7,739 nt of DNA from Paracoccaceae bacterium. Lineage in GTDB: Bacteria; Pseudomonadota; Alphaproteobacteria; Rhodobacterales; Rhodobacteraceae. A model generated the notes under the pieces. That model saw nothing but the letters and a program-made list of their open reading frames with translations, was not told where the DNA came from and did not search any database. Each line of letters starts with the position of its first letter. Position 1 is the stretch's first letter. Location: the NCBI GenBank assembly GCA_007119835.1, contig SKOX01000162.1, positions 1 to 7,739 on the forward strand, given 5' to 3'. Position numbers and translations under genes: made by a program. This document shows, in pieces, positions 1-6,521 of the stretch.

Positions 1-211
1 GAGAAGTGGTCAAGAAGGGACGGGCTGGCCATGGAGCACCTCGCGTTGCCGAGGCCCCCATAGATTCACACGAAACTCCCTCCGGAAATCCACCTTCTGT
101 CACTTCAAGCGATTGCCCTGATGGTTTCGCGGGTCGTTTGCATCGTGCCTTGGTGCCTCCTACGCTGCGCGACTGCCGCAGTCGGCCCATGATCACCGTT
201 CGTCCGGCGCC

Positions 212-220
212 GGGAGGAGG
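212..220 (+). promoter_or_regulatory. Strong Shine-Dalgarno supporting the start at 228
   Basis: GGGAGGAGG lies seven bases before the ATG at 228 and is the best ribosome-binding site in this reading frame upstream of the Tat motif. The bases just after it (TCCTCC, 221-226) are its complement, so a small hairpin could mask it, for example GGAG 213-216 with CTCC 223-226. Whether it is the true start is unproven, because the resulting signal peptide is very long. Confidence 0.45.
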
Positions 221-227
221 TCCTCCT

Positions 228-1454
228 ATGCCATGGACAGCCGCCGGGTTTCGCCTGCATGCGCCGGCCGCACATTTTCGGATGCGATTAAGTTTCCCGT
301 GGTCGAATATGCTCTGGTCGCGAACCGTCCGAGCCATTCGAACCGGCCCCGGGAGCATCCTTTCTTTGTTACGAGCAAGAACCACGCGCAGAGCAACAGG
401 CACGAGGCGATCATTCCTCCGCGGCTTGGCTGTTTTCGCCACCACGGCACCTTATGCGTTAGCCGCAGACGCCGGAGCGGCTAACGCGATCCCTCCGTGT
501 GAGACGCTGCATGATCTTCGCCGCGCATCCGCCCGCCACTGGCAGCCGCTTCGGGGCGTGGCCGTGGGCGACGCGGTGCTCTCGCGTTCGCAGCGGCCGC
601 CCTCCGACTACACAAGACTGGCGGAAGATTGGGGTGCCAGCGTGGTGCGCTTGAGCGTTCATCCAGGCGTCTGGCTCAACCGCGGTCATGAGGTCTTGGC
701 GCGCCTGGACGACGAAGTAGCCGGCGCAAGGCGCGCAGGCCTGTCCGTGATCATCGTCTGGCATGCCATCGGCTGGCCCGACGGCCCCGAAGAAGGGCCG
801 CCCAGCTATTGGGGCATGCCCGAGCGAAGCTACGCGACGGATTTGTCGCTTGCGCACGATTTCTGGAACCAAGCCGCGCGTCGATACGCATCCGACGACT
901 CGATCATTTTTGAGATTTGGAACGAACCGGTGCGTTTGGGAGCAGACCATGTCGCTCCTGGCGGCACGAGCAAACCCGGGGTCGACTGGCAAGAGCTGCG
1001 GCCGATATGGGTCGAGATCATCAAGCGGATCCGCCGGCACGCCAAGAACAGGATCCTGGCCACGGGTGGGAGCTGGGCGTCCGACTTGACCGGTGTCAGG
1101 GAGAATCCTCTTGCTGACGAGCGGACGGGATATTCCTGGCACGTCTATCCAGGTACCGCCGGAGGAAGCGTCCAGGAACTCGAGCAGCGGCTGGATTGGC
1201 TGCCGGCGTCGCAGAACGTCTTCGTGACCGAGTGGGGCTTTGGACATAGGCACGACCACTTGACGGGTTCTGCCGAAGGCTTTGGAAGGATGTTCTCAGA
1301 GTGCTTTCTGCAGCGTTTCGCGCTGTCGTGGACAGCCTGGTGCTGGAACCCCTACTGGCAGCCGGCCCTTATCGCGCCGGACTGGCAGACGCCGACCGAG
1401 TCGGGAAGACTGGTCAAGGATCTGCTTAAGCGGCCTAGCGGCCATCCGATCTGA
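228..1454 (+). CDS. Tat-exported glycoside hydrolase family 5 (cellulase-like) protein
   Basis: This is probably an endo-beta-glucanase that cuts beta-1,4 or related glucan outside the cytoplasm. With the start at 228 it is 408 residues. A twin-arginine motif TRRSFLRG (arginines 60-61) is followed by a short hydrophobic stretch and an ALA cleavage site at 77-79, which predicts Tat export. The catalytic domain runs from about 105 to 400. It has an active-site Arg in VVRLSVHP (141), the acid/base Glu233 in the strand IIFEIWNEP, a conserved HVYPG (305-309) and the nucleophile Glu335 in VFVTEWGFG, followed by the Trp-rich WTAWCW strand. These are the hallmarks of GH5. The ATG at 228 has a strong GGGAGGAGG seven bases upstream. 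However, it gives an unusually long n-region of about 60 residues with many rare codons, so a TTG at 366 (GGGAGC nine bases upstream) is a real alternative. The frame is also open to an ATG at 6. The gene converges on the cellulose synthase-like gene. The family is secure; substrate and start are inferred. Confidence 0.88.
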   Translation: MPWTAAGFRLHAPAAHFRMRLSFPWSNMLWSRTVRAIRTGPGSILSLLRARTTRRATGTRRSFLRGLAVFATTAPYALAADAGAANAIPPCETLHDLRRASARHWQPLRGVAVGDAVLSRSQRPPSDYTRLAEDWGASVVRLSVHPGVWLNRGHEVLARLDDEVAGARRAGLSVIIVWHAIGWPDGPEEGPPSYWGMPERSYATDLSLAHDFWNQAARRYASDDSIIFEIWNEPVRLGADHVAPGGTSKPGVDWQELRPIWVEIIKRIRRHAKNRILATGGSWASDLTGVRENPLADERTGYSWHVYPGTAGGSVQELEQRLDWLPASQNVFVTEWGFGHRHDHLTGSAEGFGRMFSECFLQRFALSWTAWCWNPYWQPALIAPDWQTPTESGRLVKDLLKRPSGHPI

Positions 1455-1471
1455 TCAGGACGGAACGTCCT

Positions 1472-1491
1472 CCTCCCGTCTTTCCGGGAGG
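1472..1491. terminator. Inverted repeat between convergent genes, possible bidirectional terminator
   Basis: CCTCCCG (1472-1478) and CGGGAGG (1485-1491) form a perfect 7-bp GC-rich stem with a 6-base loop, 18 bp after the stop of the GH5 gene. It lies in the 225-bp spacer between two convergent genes, where a shared terminator is expected. There is no clear T-run after the stem on either strand, so intrinsic termination may be weak. The rest of the spacer (1492-1679) shows no credible gene or RNA. Confidence 0.4.
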
Positions 1492-1679
1492 CATGCTCTT
1501 CCGAAGCACGCCCTTTGCGAGCGCGCTTCGGGCGTAGCGGAAAGTGATGCAGAGGCCCAGCTTACAAAGAAGGCCAACATGCAGCACGGAGGCTCCCGGC
1601 CACGCATTCGCGGCTTGGCCGGTGTCAGTCGTCACCAGCTTGTGCCGTCGGATCGCCCACGCTGCGATGCCACGTTTCC

Positions 1680-3782
1680 TCATGCCGCAGGCGTTAGCCG
1701 GTTTGCGGATGCTTGTCCCGCTCCGGTCCCCGTTGGGGCAAGGCTTTCATCCGAGCCCGCGCAATGAAGAACTGCATCATCCGACGGCCAGGGTCGTTGC
1801 CCGATCGGCTCCGCCGGAAGCATCTGCGGGGAGCGCTTCATCATCGTCTTGAACCGGTCATAGCTCAACAGCCCTCTTGCGACCGCGCTCACCAAAGCGA
1901 GAATGTGGACGTTCTGCGGCGGGGCACCGTAGGCACCGGAAAACAGCTTGCGGATCATGGCCCGCCGCACCAGGTGCGGCTCCGTGAACCGGACGGCGAA
2001 GCTCGCCCGCATATTCCAGACGATCCGAACCCGCAGAGGCGCCTCACCCAGCAGTTCCAGCTGCGCTGCATCCCCCGCCGAAAGGGGAGAAACGCCTGCA
2101 AGTTGCGCTCCTTCTGGTGAGAGATCCTTGAGGCGAAGGTCGTAGGACTTCCCGTCGACGTGCAGGCGGCAGGGTTCCGATACAACAAGCCGTTCATCGG
2201 CACGTCGCGGCAGCTCGATACAGGTCATGCACGCCACGAGCAAAATCAGAATGTTGTACGCGCTCCAGAAGGCGGTGAACCAGTACGGCGCACCTTCGAG
2301 ATGCGGGGCGAACGGACTGGCGTGCGCGTAGGCGAGGCCGGCTATCGTCATGGTGAGCAGCACAAGAAGCCGCCGCATCACCGGCCAATGGATGAACGTG
2401 CGGTTCCGGTTTCCTCCCTTGGCCGTCACGGAGAAGGCGTGTCCGGACGGTGCGACAAGACCCTTGATCGTGCTCTTTATCGCTTCCGGCGCGACGAGGA
2501 ACTGGTTTGCGTCGGACAAGATGGGCAGCACCCGTCCTCCTGAGATCCAGCCGAGCAGCACAACATGAGCCGCGAGCGCCGGAAGAAGAAAAAGAGCGAT
2601 TTCCGAAAGCTCCGCGTGGATGACCGTCCAGCCGGTGAACCAGTATGCGATTGGCGCAGCGATGCAGAGAAACCGGAAAGGAAAGGTCAGCGCCCAGTAC
2701 CCCAGCGCGTCGAGGATGCTCAGCCGGTCGATCAGGCGGAGGCGGCTCCTGCTGAACGGACCGACCGGCCCACGCGCGATCTGCATCAGTCCGAGGCACC
2801 ACCGCGCGCGCTGGGTGATGTACTCGGCGACGCCTTCAGGCGCCAGGCCCACGCTCAGCCGCTCATCGAGGTAGACGGTCTTCCATCCCTTGTTCTTCAG
2901 CTTCAGGGAAAGAAGCATGTCTTCGGTCACGCTTTCGGTCGGGAAGCCCCCCACCTCCTTGAGAGCGCCTTGACGGATGATGGCGGACGTGCCGCATGAG
3001 AAGGCCGTGCCCCACGCATCCTTCGAGGGCATGATCGTGTCGAAAAAGAAGCGCTGTTCGTCCGGCATGACGTTCGATGCACGGAAGGCATGCTGGAACG
3101 GATCGGCGTTGAAGAAATGCTGCGGCGTCTGGACGAGCCCGACCGACGGATCGTGGAAAAGGGCAAGCGCCTGCGTCACGAAGCGCGGAAAGGCGACGAA
3201 GTCGGCATCCAGGACCGCGATGAATTCGGGCCGCCCGCCATCTGCCTCGATCCATTTCAGGCCGGCGTTCATGTTGCCGGCCTTCGCACCGGAATTGTCC
3301 TTCCGGGTGAGGTAGCGGGCTCCCAGCTCCATGCACAGGTCCTGCAACCACTCGCGACGGTTGTCATCGAGCACATACACCCTGCAGTTCGCATGATCCT
3401 GGCTCAACGCACCGAGGATCGACCGCTCCAGAATGCGCCTGTCCTCGTTATAGGTGGGGATCAGTATCGCGACGCTCGGATCGTTGCGCGCGACCCAGTC
3501 CTTGTTGTCGATCGCCTCTTGGCGCCGGGTCCTTGTGCGAGACAGGAAGAACAGCACCGACAAGGTGGCAAGAGCCGCCAGCAACTCGAACGTAAGGAAC
3601 GTGTAGGCCCAGACAACAGCCGCCTTCGGTTCCGGAGCCGGCAGCGTCTCAGTTAGCCGCCAATGCAGGTAGCGGAGTATTAGGATGGCGACTGAGGCAG
3701 TGCATATGAGGCGAACGACACTGTTCTGACGACCGAAAATGTGAGAAGGACTTGAACCCGACTCGACGTATCTTGATGACAT
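1680..3782 (-). CDS. BcsA-type cellulose/beta-glucan synthase, GT2 with PilZ domain
   Basis: This is an inner-membrane processive glycosyltransferase that would polymerise UDP-glucose and push the glucan through its own membrane channel. Using the ATG at 3782 it is 700 residues. Two membrane helices (about 21-42 and 55-80) precede the GT2 domain, which carries PTYNE 109-113, DD 139-140, DAD 192-194, SCGT 262-265, TED 286-288 (catalytic base) and QRARW 324-328 (acceptor binding). More helices follow (about 357-387, 392-414, 468-487, 498-522), with the gating-loop motif FSVTAK at 450-455 between them. A PilZ domain comes next, with RADER (527-531, RxxxR) and DLSPEG (553-558, DxSxxG), so c-di-GMP activation as in BcsA is expected. 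The frame extends to a TTG at 3890, but that codon has no ribosome-binding site; the ATG at 3782 has a modest AAGAAG upstream. No bcsB or bcsC is adjacent, so the exact product (cellulose or another beta-glucan) is inferred. Confidence 0.9.
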   Translation of the reverse strand: MSSRYVESGSSPSHIFGRQNSVVRLICTASVAILILRYLHWRLTETLPAPEPKAAVVWAYTFLTFELLAALATLSVLFFLSRTRTRRQEAIDNKDWVARNDPSVAILIPTYNEDRRILERSILGALSQDHANCRVYVLDDNRREWLQDLCMELGARYLTRKDNSGAKAGNMNAGLKWIEADGGRPEFIAVLDADFVAFPRFVTQALALFHDPSVGLVQTPQHFFNADPFQHAFRASNVMPDEQRFFFDTIMPSKDAWGTAFSCGTSAIIRQGALKEVGGFPTESVTEDMLLSLKLKNKGWKTVYLDERLSVGLAPEGVAEYITQRARWCLGLMQIARGPVGPFSRSRLRLIDRLSILDALGYWALTFPFRFLCIAAPIAYWFTGWTVIHAELSEIALFLLPALAAHVVLLGWISGGRVLPILSDANQFLVAPEAIKSTIKGLVAPSGHAFSVTAKGGNRNRTFIHWPVMRRLLVLLTMTIAGLAYAHASPFAPHLEGAPYWFTAFWSAYNILILLVACMTCIELPRRADERLVVSEPCRLHVDGKSYDLRLKDLSPEGAQLAGVSPLSAGDAAQLELLGEAPLRVRIVWNMRASFAVRFTEPHLVRRAMIRKLFSGAYGAPPQNVHILALVSAVARGLLSYDRFKTMMKRSPQMLPAEPIGQRPWPSDDAVLHCAGSDESLAPTGTGAGQASANRLTPAA

Positions 3783-4123
3783 GCTACTTCTTTTACTCGT
3801 CAATGCACGCGTCCTGCTGAATAAATTTGCTGAACGCTTGCCCCCACAAGTTTCTTCGCGTCTCCACCCCGATTGCCTAATCGCACTCAATAAATAAACT
3901 CATATGGAATAGTGTTATTTGAGCGAATGGTAAATGAATTGCTTCCATTTTGACATGCACTAGCAGCAATGGCTACGCCGCGCGATTTGGATTCCTCGAC
4001 TTATCAAGAAGGGTGGCGTCGCGAATTGACGCAGCGATACGCCCCCTCATCGGTAGGTTTACCGGCAACCCAATGTTCGGGACGGCTCGGTAGCGCCGGC
4101 TTCAGGCGCCTTCCCGCCGCTGA
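3783..4123. other. Intergenic junction: AT-rich synthase leader, then gene-free DNA at the prophage edge
   Basis: This stretch holds no gene I can support. From about 3783 to 3960 it is visibly richer in A and T than its surroundings and probably holds the promoter of the minus-strand synthase gene, though I see no convincing -35/-10 pair. From about 3961 to 4123 the composition returns to GC-rich. A frame starting at 3969 on the plus strand is open, but it runs on as antisense of the DUF6441 gene and looks spurious. This is where chromosomal DNA meets the truncated prophage module. I found no tRNA or obvious attachment-site repeat. Confidence 0.5.
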
Positions 4124-4753
4124 TCAGAAGCGCCCCTCTACCCAACTTGCCGCGATCAGCTTCGGCACTGCCTCATGCGCACGCTCGGCATCCCGCGCCA
4201 GATCCAGCCGCTTCGGCAGCTTCACCTGCGGCACCAGCAGGAAGATCGGCACGGTGACCACGCCGCGGCCGGTCCTTGAGCGCGAGGCTACGGCGCGGCC
4301 GCGGGTGTTCAGCTGCGCCTCCGCCACCAGCAGGCTCGGCCCCATCCGGCGGTGGACGATCCGCAGCCGCAGACCCGTGCGGCGCTCCCACTCGCGCGGG
4401 CTGACCCGGCCACCGCGGAGGGACTTGCCCGCTGCCTCGGTCGGGATGGCGAGCCAGAAGCCGTTCTTCGAGCGGATCAGCGGGCCCACATCATGCGCGC
4501 CGATGATCACCGGCGCCTTCGACCAGACCAGTGCGGCGGCATTGAGGCTCGGCTTCCCCTTCGGGAACTGCTCCGAGCGGATCGTGTTCGCCAGCCGCTG
4601 CCCCAGCCCGGCGCCGGTGATCTGGCCGCGCCACGCGGTCTTGAGGCTGGTGCCGGCTTCCCGCACCGCCGTCGTCACCGCTCGCTCCCCCGCAGCGATC
4701 TCCGCCGCCATCATCGCCGCGAGATCCGGGCTGATATCGAGCTTCAGCCGCAT
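4124..4753 (-). CDS. DUF6441 family phage protein
   Basis: This is a 209-residue phage protein of unknown function that I recognise as DUF6441-like, a family found next to head-tail connector genes in alphaproteobacterial prophages. The N-terminus (MRLKLDISPDL, then an Ala-rich helix to about residue 45) is followed by a basic, mixed alpha/beta body with motifs such as SKAPVIIGAHDVGPLIRSKN at about 78-97. A C-terminal segment reads VPIFLLVPQVKLPKRLDLAR. There is no signal peptide or membrane helix. Its position after the head-tail joining gene suggests a neck or tail-completion role, which is inferred from position only. The ribosome-binding site is weak (GGAG about 12 bases upstream). In another frame a short open stretch ends at a TGA overlapping this ATG, consistent with a lost upstream phage gene that once overlapped it. 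It is the last phage gene in the module. Confidence 0.8.
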   Translation of the reverse strand: MRLKLDISPDLAAMMAAEIAAGERAVTTAVREAGTSLKTAWRGQITGAGLGQRLANTIRSEQFPKGKPSLNAAALVWSKAPVIIGAHDVGPLIRSKNGFWLAIPTEAAGKSLRGGRVSPREWERRTGLRLRIVHRRMGPSLLVAEAQLNTRGRAVASRSRTGRGVVTVPIFLLVPQVKLPKRLDLARDAERAHEAVPKLIAASWVEGRF

Positions 4754-4772
4754 GCTGCTTTCGTGCTCCGGG

Positions 4773-4802
4773 TTGTCCTCGAGCCGGCCCTCGCCGCATA
4801 CT
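4773..4802 (+). promoter_or_regulatory. Putative sigma70-type promoter for the coiled-coil gene
   Basis: TTGTCC (4773-4778) and CATACT (4797-4802) are separated by 18 bases and each match the housekeeping consensus at four of six positions. A transcript would begin near 4809, just before the ribosome-binding site at 4817-4821. The element lies upstream of and antisense to the DUF6441 start. An independent promoter would fit a moron, but such weak matches can occur by chance. Confidence 0.28.
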
Positions 4803-4827
4803 CGCGGGGCAGCTAGAGGAGAAAGCC

Positions 4828-5115
4828 ATGGCCGATCGGGACGAATACGTTGCCAAGCTGAAGGCGAAGATCGACGATTGGAACGCCGAGATCGACAAGA
4901 TGCAGGCGAAGGCCAAGGAGGCCGGCGAGGAGGCGCGGGCCAGATATGAGCAGCAACTCTCGGAGATGCGCAAGCAGCGCGACGAAGCTCAGGTCAAGAT
5001 GAAAGAGGCCCAGCAGTCCAGCGATAAGGCATGGGATGACATGCGCAAGGGCTTCGAGGACGCGTGGGAGAGCATCTTCAAGTCCTTCCAGAGCGCCATG
5101 AATCGCTTCAGGTAG
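4828..5115 (+). CDS. Small coiled-coil protein, sll1863-like stress response family
   Basis: This 95-residue soluble protein is made almost entirely of Lys, Glu, Ala and Gln heptads and should be one long coiled coil from about residue 5 to 75. It ends in an aromatic amphipathic tail (AWDDMRKGFEDAWESIFKSF, about 68-87). The opening DEYVAKLKAKIDDWNAEIDK resembles the small proteins annotated as sll1863 family stress response proteins, common in alphaproteobacteria; molecular function is unknown. The start is clear: AGGAG at 4817-4821 is six bases before the ATG. It lies on the opposite strand to the phage capsid genes, between the head-tail joining and DUF6441 genes, so it looks like cargo (a moron) or a later insertion and not part of the virion. 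The hydrophobic open frame on the other strand is only its Leu-rich complement. Confidence 0.8.
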   Translation: MADRDEYVAKLKAKIDDWNAEIDKMQAKAKEAGEEARARYEQQLSEMRKQRDEAQVKMKEAQQSSDKAWDDMRKGFEDAWESIFKSFQSAMNRFR

Positions 5116-5235
5116 GTCGGCGGCAACGCGATGGGACACGCTGCGCACGGCGCTCGCCCTCGGCTATGCCACGAGCGCGGCTGTACCGTTCGCGGTCGCA
5201 GAGCCGGAAAGCGTTCATGAGCGTAAGCAGGGATG

Positions 5236-5547
5236 CTATTCCGGCCTCAGGTCCACAGTCCAGACGAGCCGCTCGCGGTCACTGACCGGCTCGCCCTGGA
5301 TGAGGAAGGCCTCGCCGTCGATCTCGATCCGGTCGCCGGGACGCGGGTTCGGCACCTCGGCGGTGCGCAGGTCGAGCCGGGTGGTCTCCGACCAGAGCCG
5401 CGCGTCGCCGAAGTCGGTGATCGCATCGGCGCGCCGCGTGACGACGCGCACGACGAGCGGCGCCCGCCCTTCTGCCGCATAGACCGCTCCCCGCGAGATG
5501 TGCGGGTCGGTGAAGAGCGCGTCGAGCGCAGAGGCGAAGGCGGACAT
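5236..5547 (-). CDS. Phage head-tail joining protein
   Basis: This 103-residue protein resembles small head-tail joining proteins of the lambda FII type found in alphaproteobacterial prophages. The N-terminus is MSAFASALDALFTDPHISRG. A beta-rich body follows, with the characteristic PRPGDRIEIDGEAFLIQGEP (about 68-87), and it ends in DRERLVWTVDLRPE. Proteins of this group sit at the portal vertex, where the tail docks. It would follow the capsid genes in the minus-strand late operon, but the GFA gene now separates it from the DUF2190 gene. The upstream ribosome-binding site is poor (GAGGA about 12 bases away), consistent with translation that once depended on an upstream phage gene. The family call rests on recognition of the sequence pattern; the exact structural role is inferred. 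Confidence 0.72.
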   Translation of the reverse strand: MSAFASALDALFTDPHISRGAVYAAEGRAPLVVRVVTRRADAITDFGDARLWSETTRLDLRTAEVPNPRPGDRIEIDGEAFLIQGEPVSDRERLVWTVDLRPE

Positions 5548-5631
5548 GGCGGGTTCTCGTCCTCGGGCAGGTTGCGGCCATGCCGGAGATGCGGTTGGCT
5601 CAGCCTGTCGCGTTCACGAGTGGAGGAACGA

Positions 5632-6120
5632 ATGCACCTGGAAGGCTCCTGCCATTGCGGCGCAGTGCGCTTTGCCGTCGAGAGCCGGCATCCATTCCCG
5701 TTCAACCTTTGCTACTGCTCAATCTGCCGGAAGACAGCCGGAGGCGGGGGCTTCGCGATCAACCTCGGCGCTGACGCAACGACACTCGAGGTTGAGGGCA
5801 CAGAGCATGTACGCACCTACCGCGCCAGGATGCGCGACCCGGACACGGGCGACGAGACCCGCAGCTCCGGAGAGCGCAAGTTCTGCGGTGAATGCGGCTC
5901 GGCGCTCTGGCTCTGGGATCCGAACTGGCCCGAACTCCTCCATCCGCATGCCTCGGCGATCGACACGCCCCTGCCGATCCCGCCGGAGCGGACTCACCTC
6001 ATGCTCGGCAGCAAGGCGTTGTGGGTCGAGCCGTGCCTGCGGGGAGCCGACCAGACCTGTGAGGACTACCCGCAGGAGAGCATCGCCGAGTGGCACCAGC
6101 AGCGTGGGCTGGAGCAGTAG
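5632..6120 (+). CDS. GFA family zinc-binding protein
   Basis: This 162-residue cytoplasmic protein belongs to the GFA (glutathione-dependent formaldehyde-activating enzyme-like) family with the Mss4-like fold. The zinc-binding cysteines are all visible: CHC at 7-9 in GSCHCGAVRF, CYCSIC at 27-32, and CGEC at 85-88 in KFCGECGSALW. The founding member, Gfa of Paracoccus, was proposed to join formaldehyde to glutathione, but most family members are uncharacterised, so no reaction is assigned here. The start at 5632 is supported by GGAGG at 5622-5626; the frame is open far upstream, but that part is antisense to the head-tail joining gene. The gene lies opposite the phage genes, and its stop is only three bases from the stop of DUF2190. 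A 6-bp inverted repeat (GCTCAG 6122-6127, CTGAGC 6137-6142) just beyond could serve as a weak terminator. It is likely cargo of the prophage. Confidence 0.88.
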   Translation: MHLEGSCHCGAVRFAVESRHPFPFNLCYCSICRKTAGGGGFAINLGADATTLEVEGTEHVRTYRARMRDPDTGDETRSSGERKFCGECGSALWLWDPNWPELLHPHASAIDTPLPIPPERTHLMLGSKALWVEPCLRGADQTCEDYPQESIAEWHQQRGLEQ

Positions 6121-6123
6121 CGC

Positions 6124-6459
6124 TCAGAAGGCTGCGCTGAGCCGAACGCGGCCCAGCGTCTCCTCGGCGCCCGCGCCGACGGGCAGCACCGCCACGCCCA
6201 CAGCCGTGTTGTCGGTGGCGACGGTCGTGGCCCGGCGGTTGGTGTTGTCCCAATAGACCTTGTCGCCGACGCTCCACGCCTGGCTGGCAGCCTTGGCGAT
6301 CTCGACGACGCCGGTCAGCTGGGCCTTGATCTCGGCGCCCTCGCCCGCATCGTGGGTGGCGATGCCGAAGATAGCGCCGACCAGCAGCCCTTGGCCGGAT
6401 GCGGCGTCGTACGGAGCGGCCAGCGTGAGCGTGTGGCCAGGCTGGATGTAGTTCTTCAT
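6124..6459 (-). CDS. DUF2190 family capsid-associated phage protein
   Basis: This 111-residue protein has the DUF2190 pattern: an opening MKNYIQPGHTLTLAAPYDAA, then SGQGLLVGAIFGIATHDA, a central VWSVGDKVYWD-like segment (AWSVGDKVYWDNTNRRAT, about 61-78), and a closing strand GRVRLSAAF. Members are small beta-rich proteins encoded directly after or before the major capsid gene and are thought to decorate or stabilise the capsid. The start at 6459 is well marked by AGGAG at 6466-6470, six bases away. It follows the capsid gene by 62 bases on the same strand, so the two should be co-transcribed. The same reading frame is open far upstream, but that portion is an out-of-frame shadow of the capsid gene. 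Confidence 0.88.
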   Translation of the reverse strand: MKNYIQPGHTLTLAAPYDAASGQGLLVGAIFGIATHDAGEGAEIKAQLTGVVEIAKAASQAWSVGDKVYWDNTNRRATTVATDNTAVGVAVLPVGAGAEETLGRVRLSAAF

Positions 6460-6521
6460 GGGTGGCTCCTGCGGAGAGGTGGCAGAGCCCGCCGTGCGGG
6501 CTCCGGTCATCAGCGGCGGGG

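Noticed and set aside
459..1259. 266-codon open frame on the minus strand
   Set aside because: It is antisense to the GH5 catalytic domain, whose motifs are unambiguous; the minus-strand translation has no recognisable family.
1435..1683. 82-codon minus-strand frame starting with an ATGA overlap at the synthase stop
   Set aside because: The overlap is suggestive of translational coupling, but the sequence resembles no family I know. The frame runs through the inverted repeat and into the antisense of the GH5 3' end.
3969..4949. 326-codon open frame on the plus strand
   Set aside because: Most of it is antisense to DUF6441 and it runs out of frame into the coiled-coil gene. The translation is Ser/Arg-rich, typical of high-GC shadow frames.
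4813..5148. 111-codon Leu-rich, seemingly membrane protein on the minus strand
   Set aside because: Its hydrophobicity is simply the complement of Lys/Glu-rich coiled-coil codons; the plus-strand gene has a clear ribosome-binding site and family resemblance.
5116..5235. Possible small gene or remnant between the coiled-coil and head-tail joining genes
   Set aside because: One frame reads a protein-like stretch (TLRTALALGYATSAAVPFAV), but it has no start with a ribosome-binding site and no recognisable family, so I do not call it.
5498..6256. 252-codon plus-strand frame overlapping the GFA gene
   Set aside because: It is a shifted frame of the GFA gene with Ser/Arg-rich low-complexity translation; the GFA frame has all the zinc cysteines.
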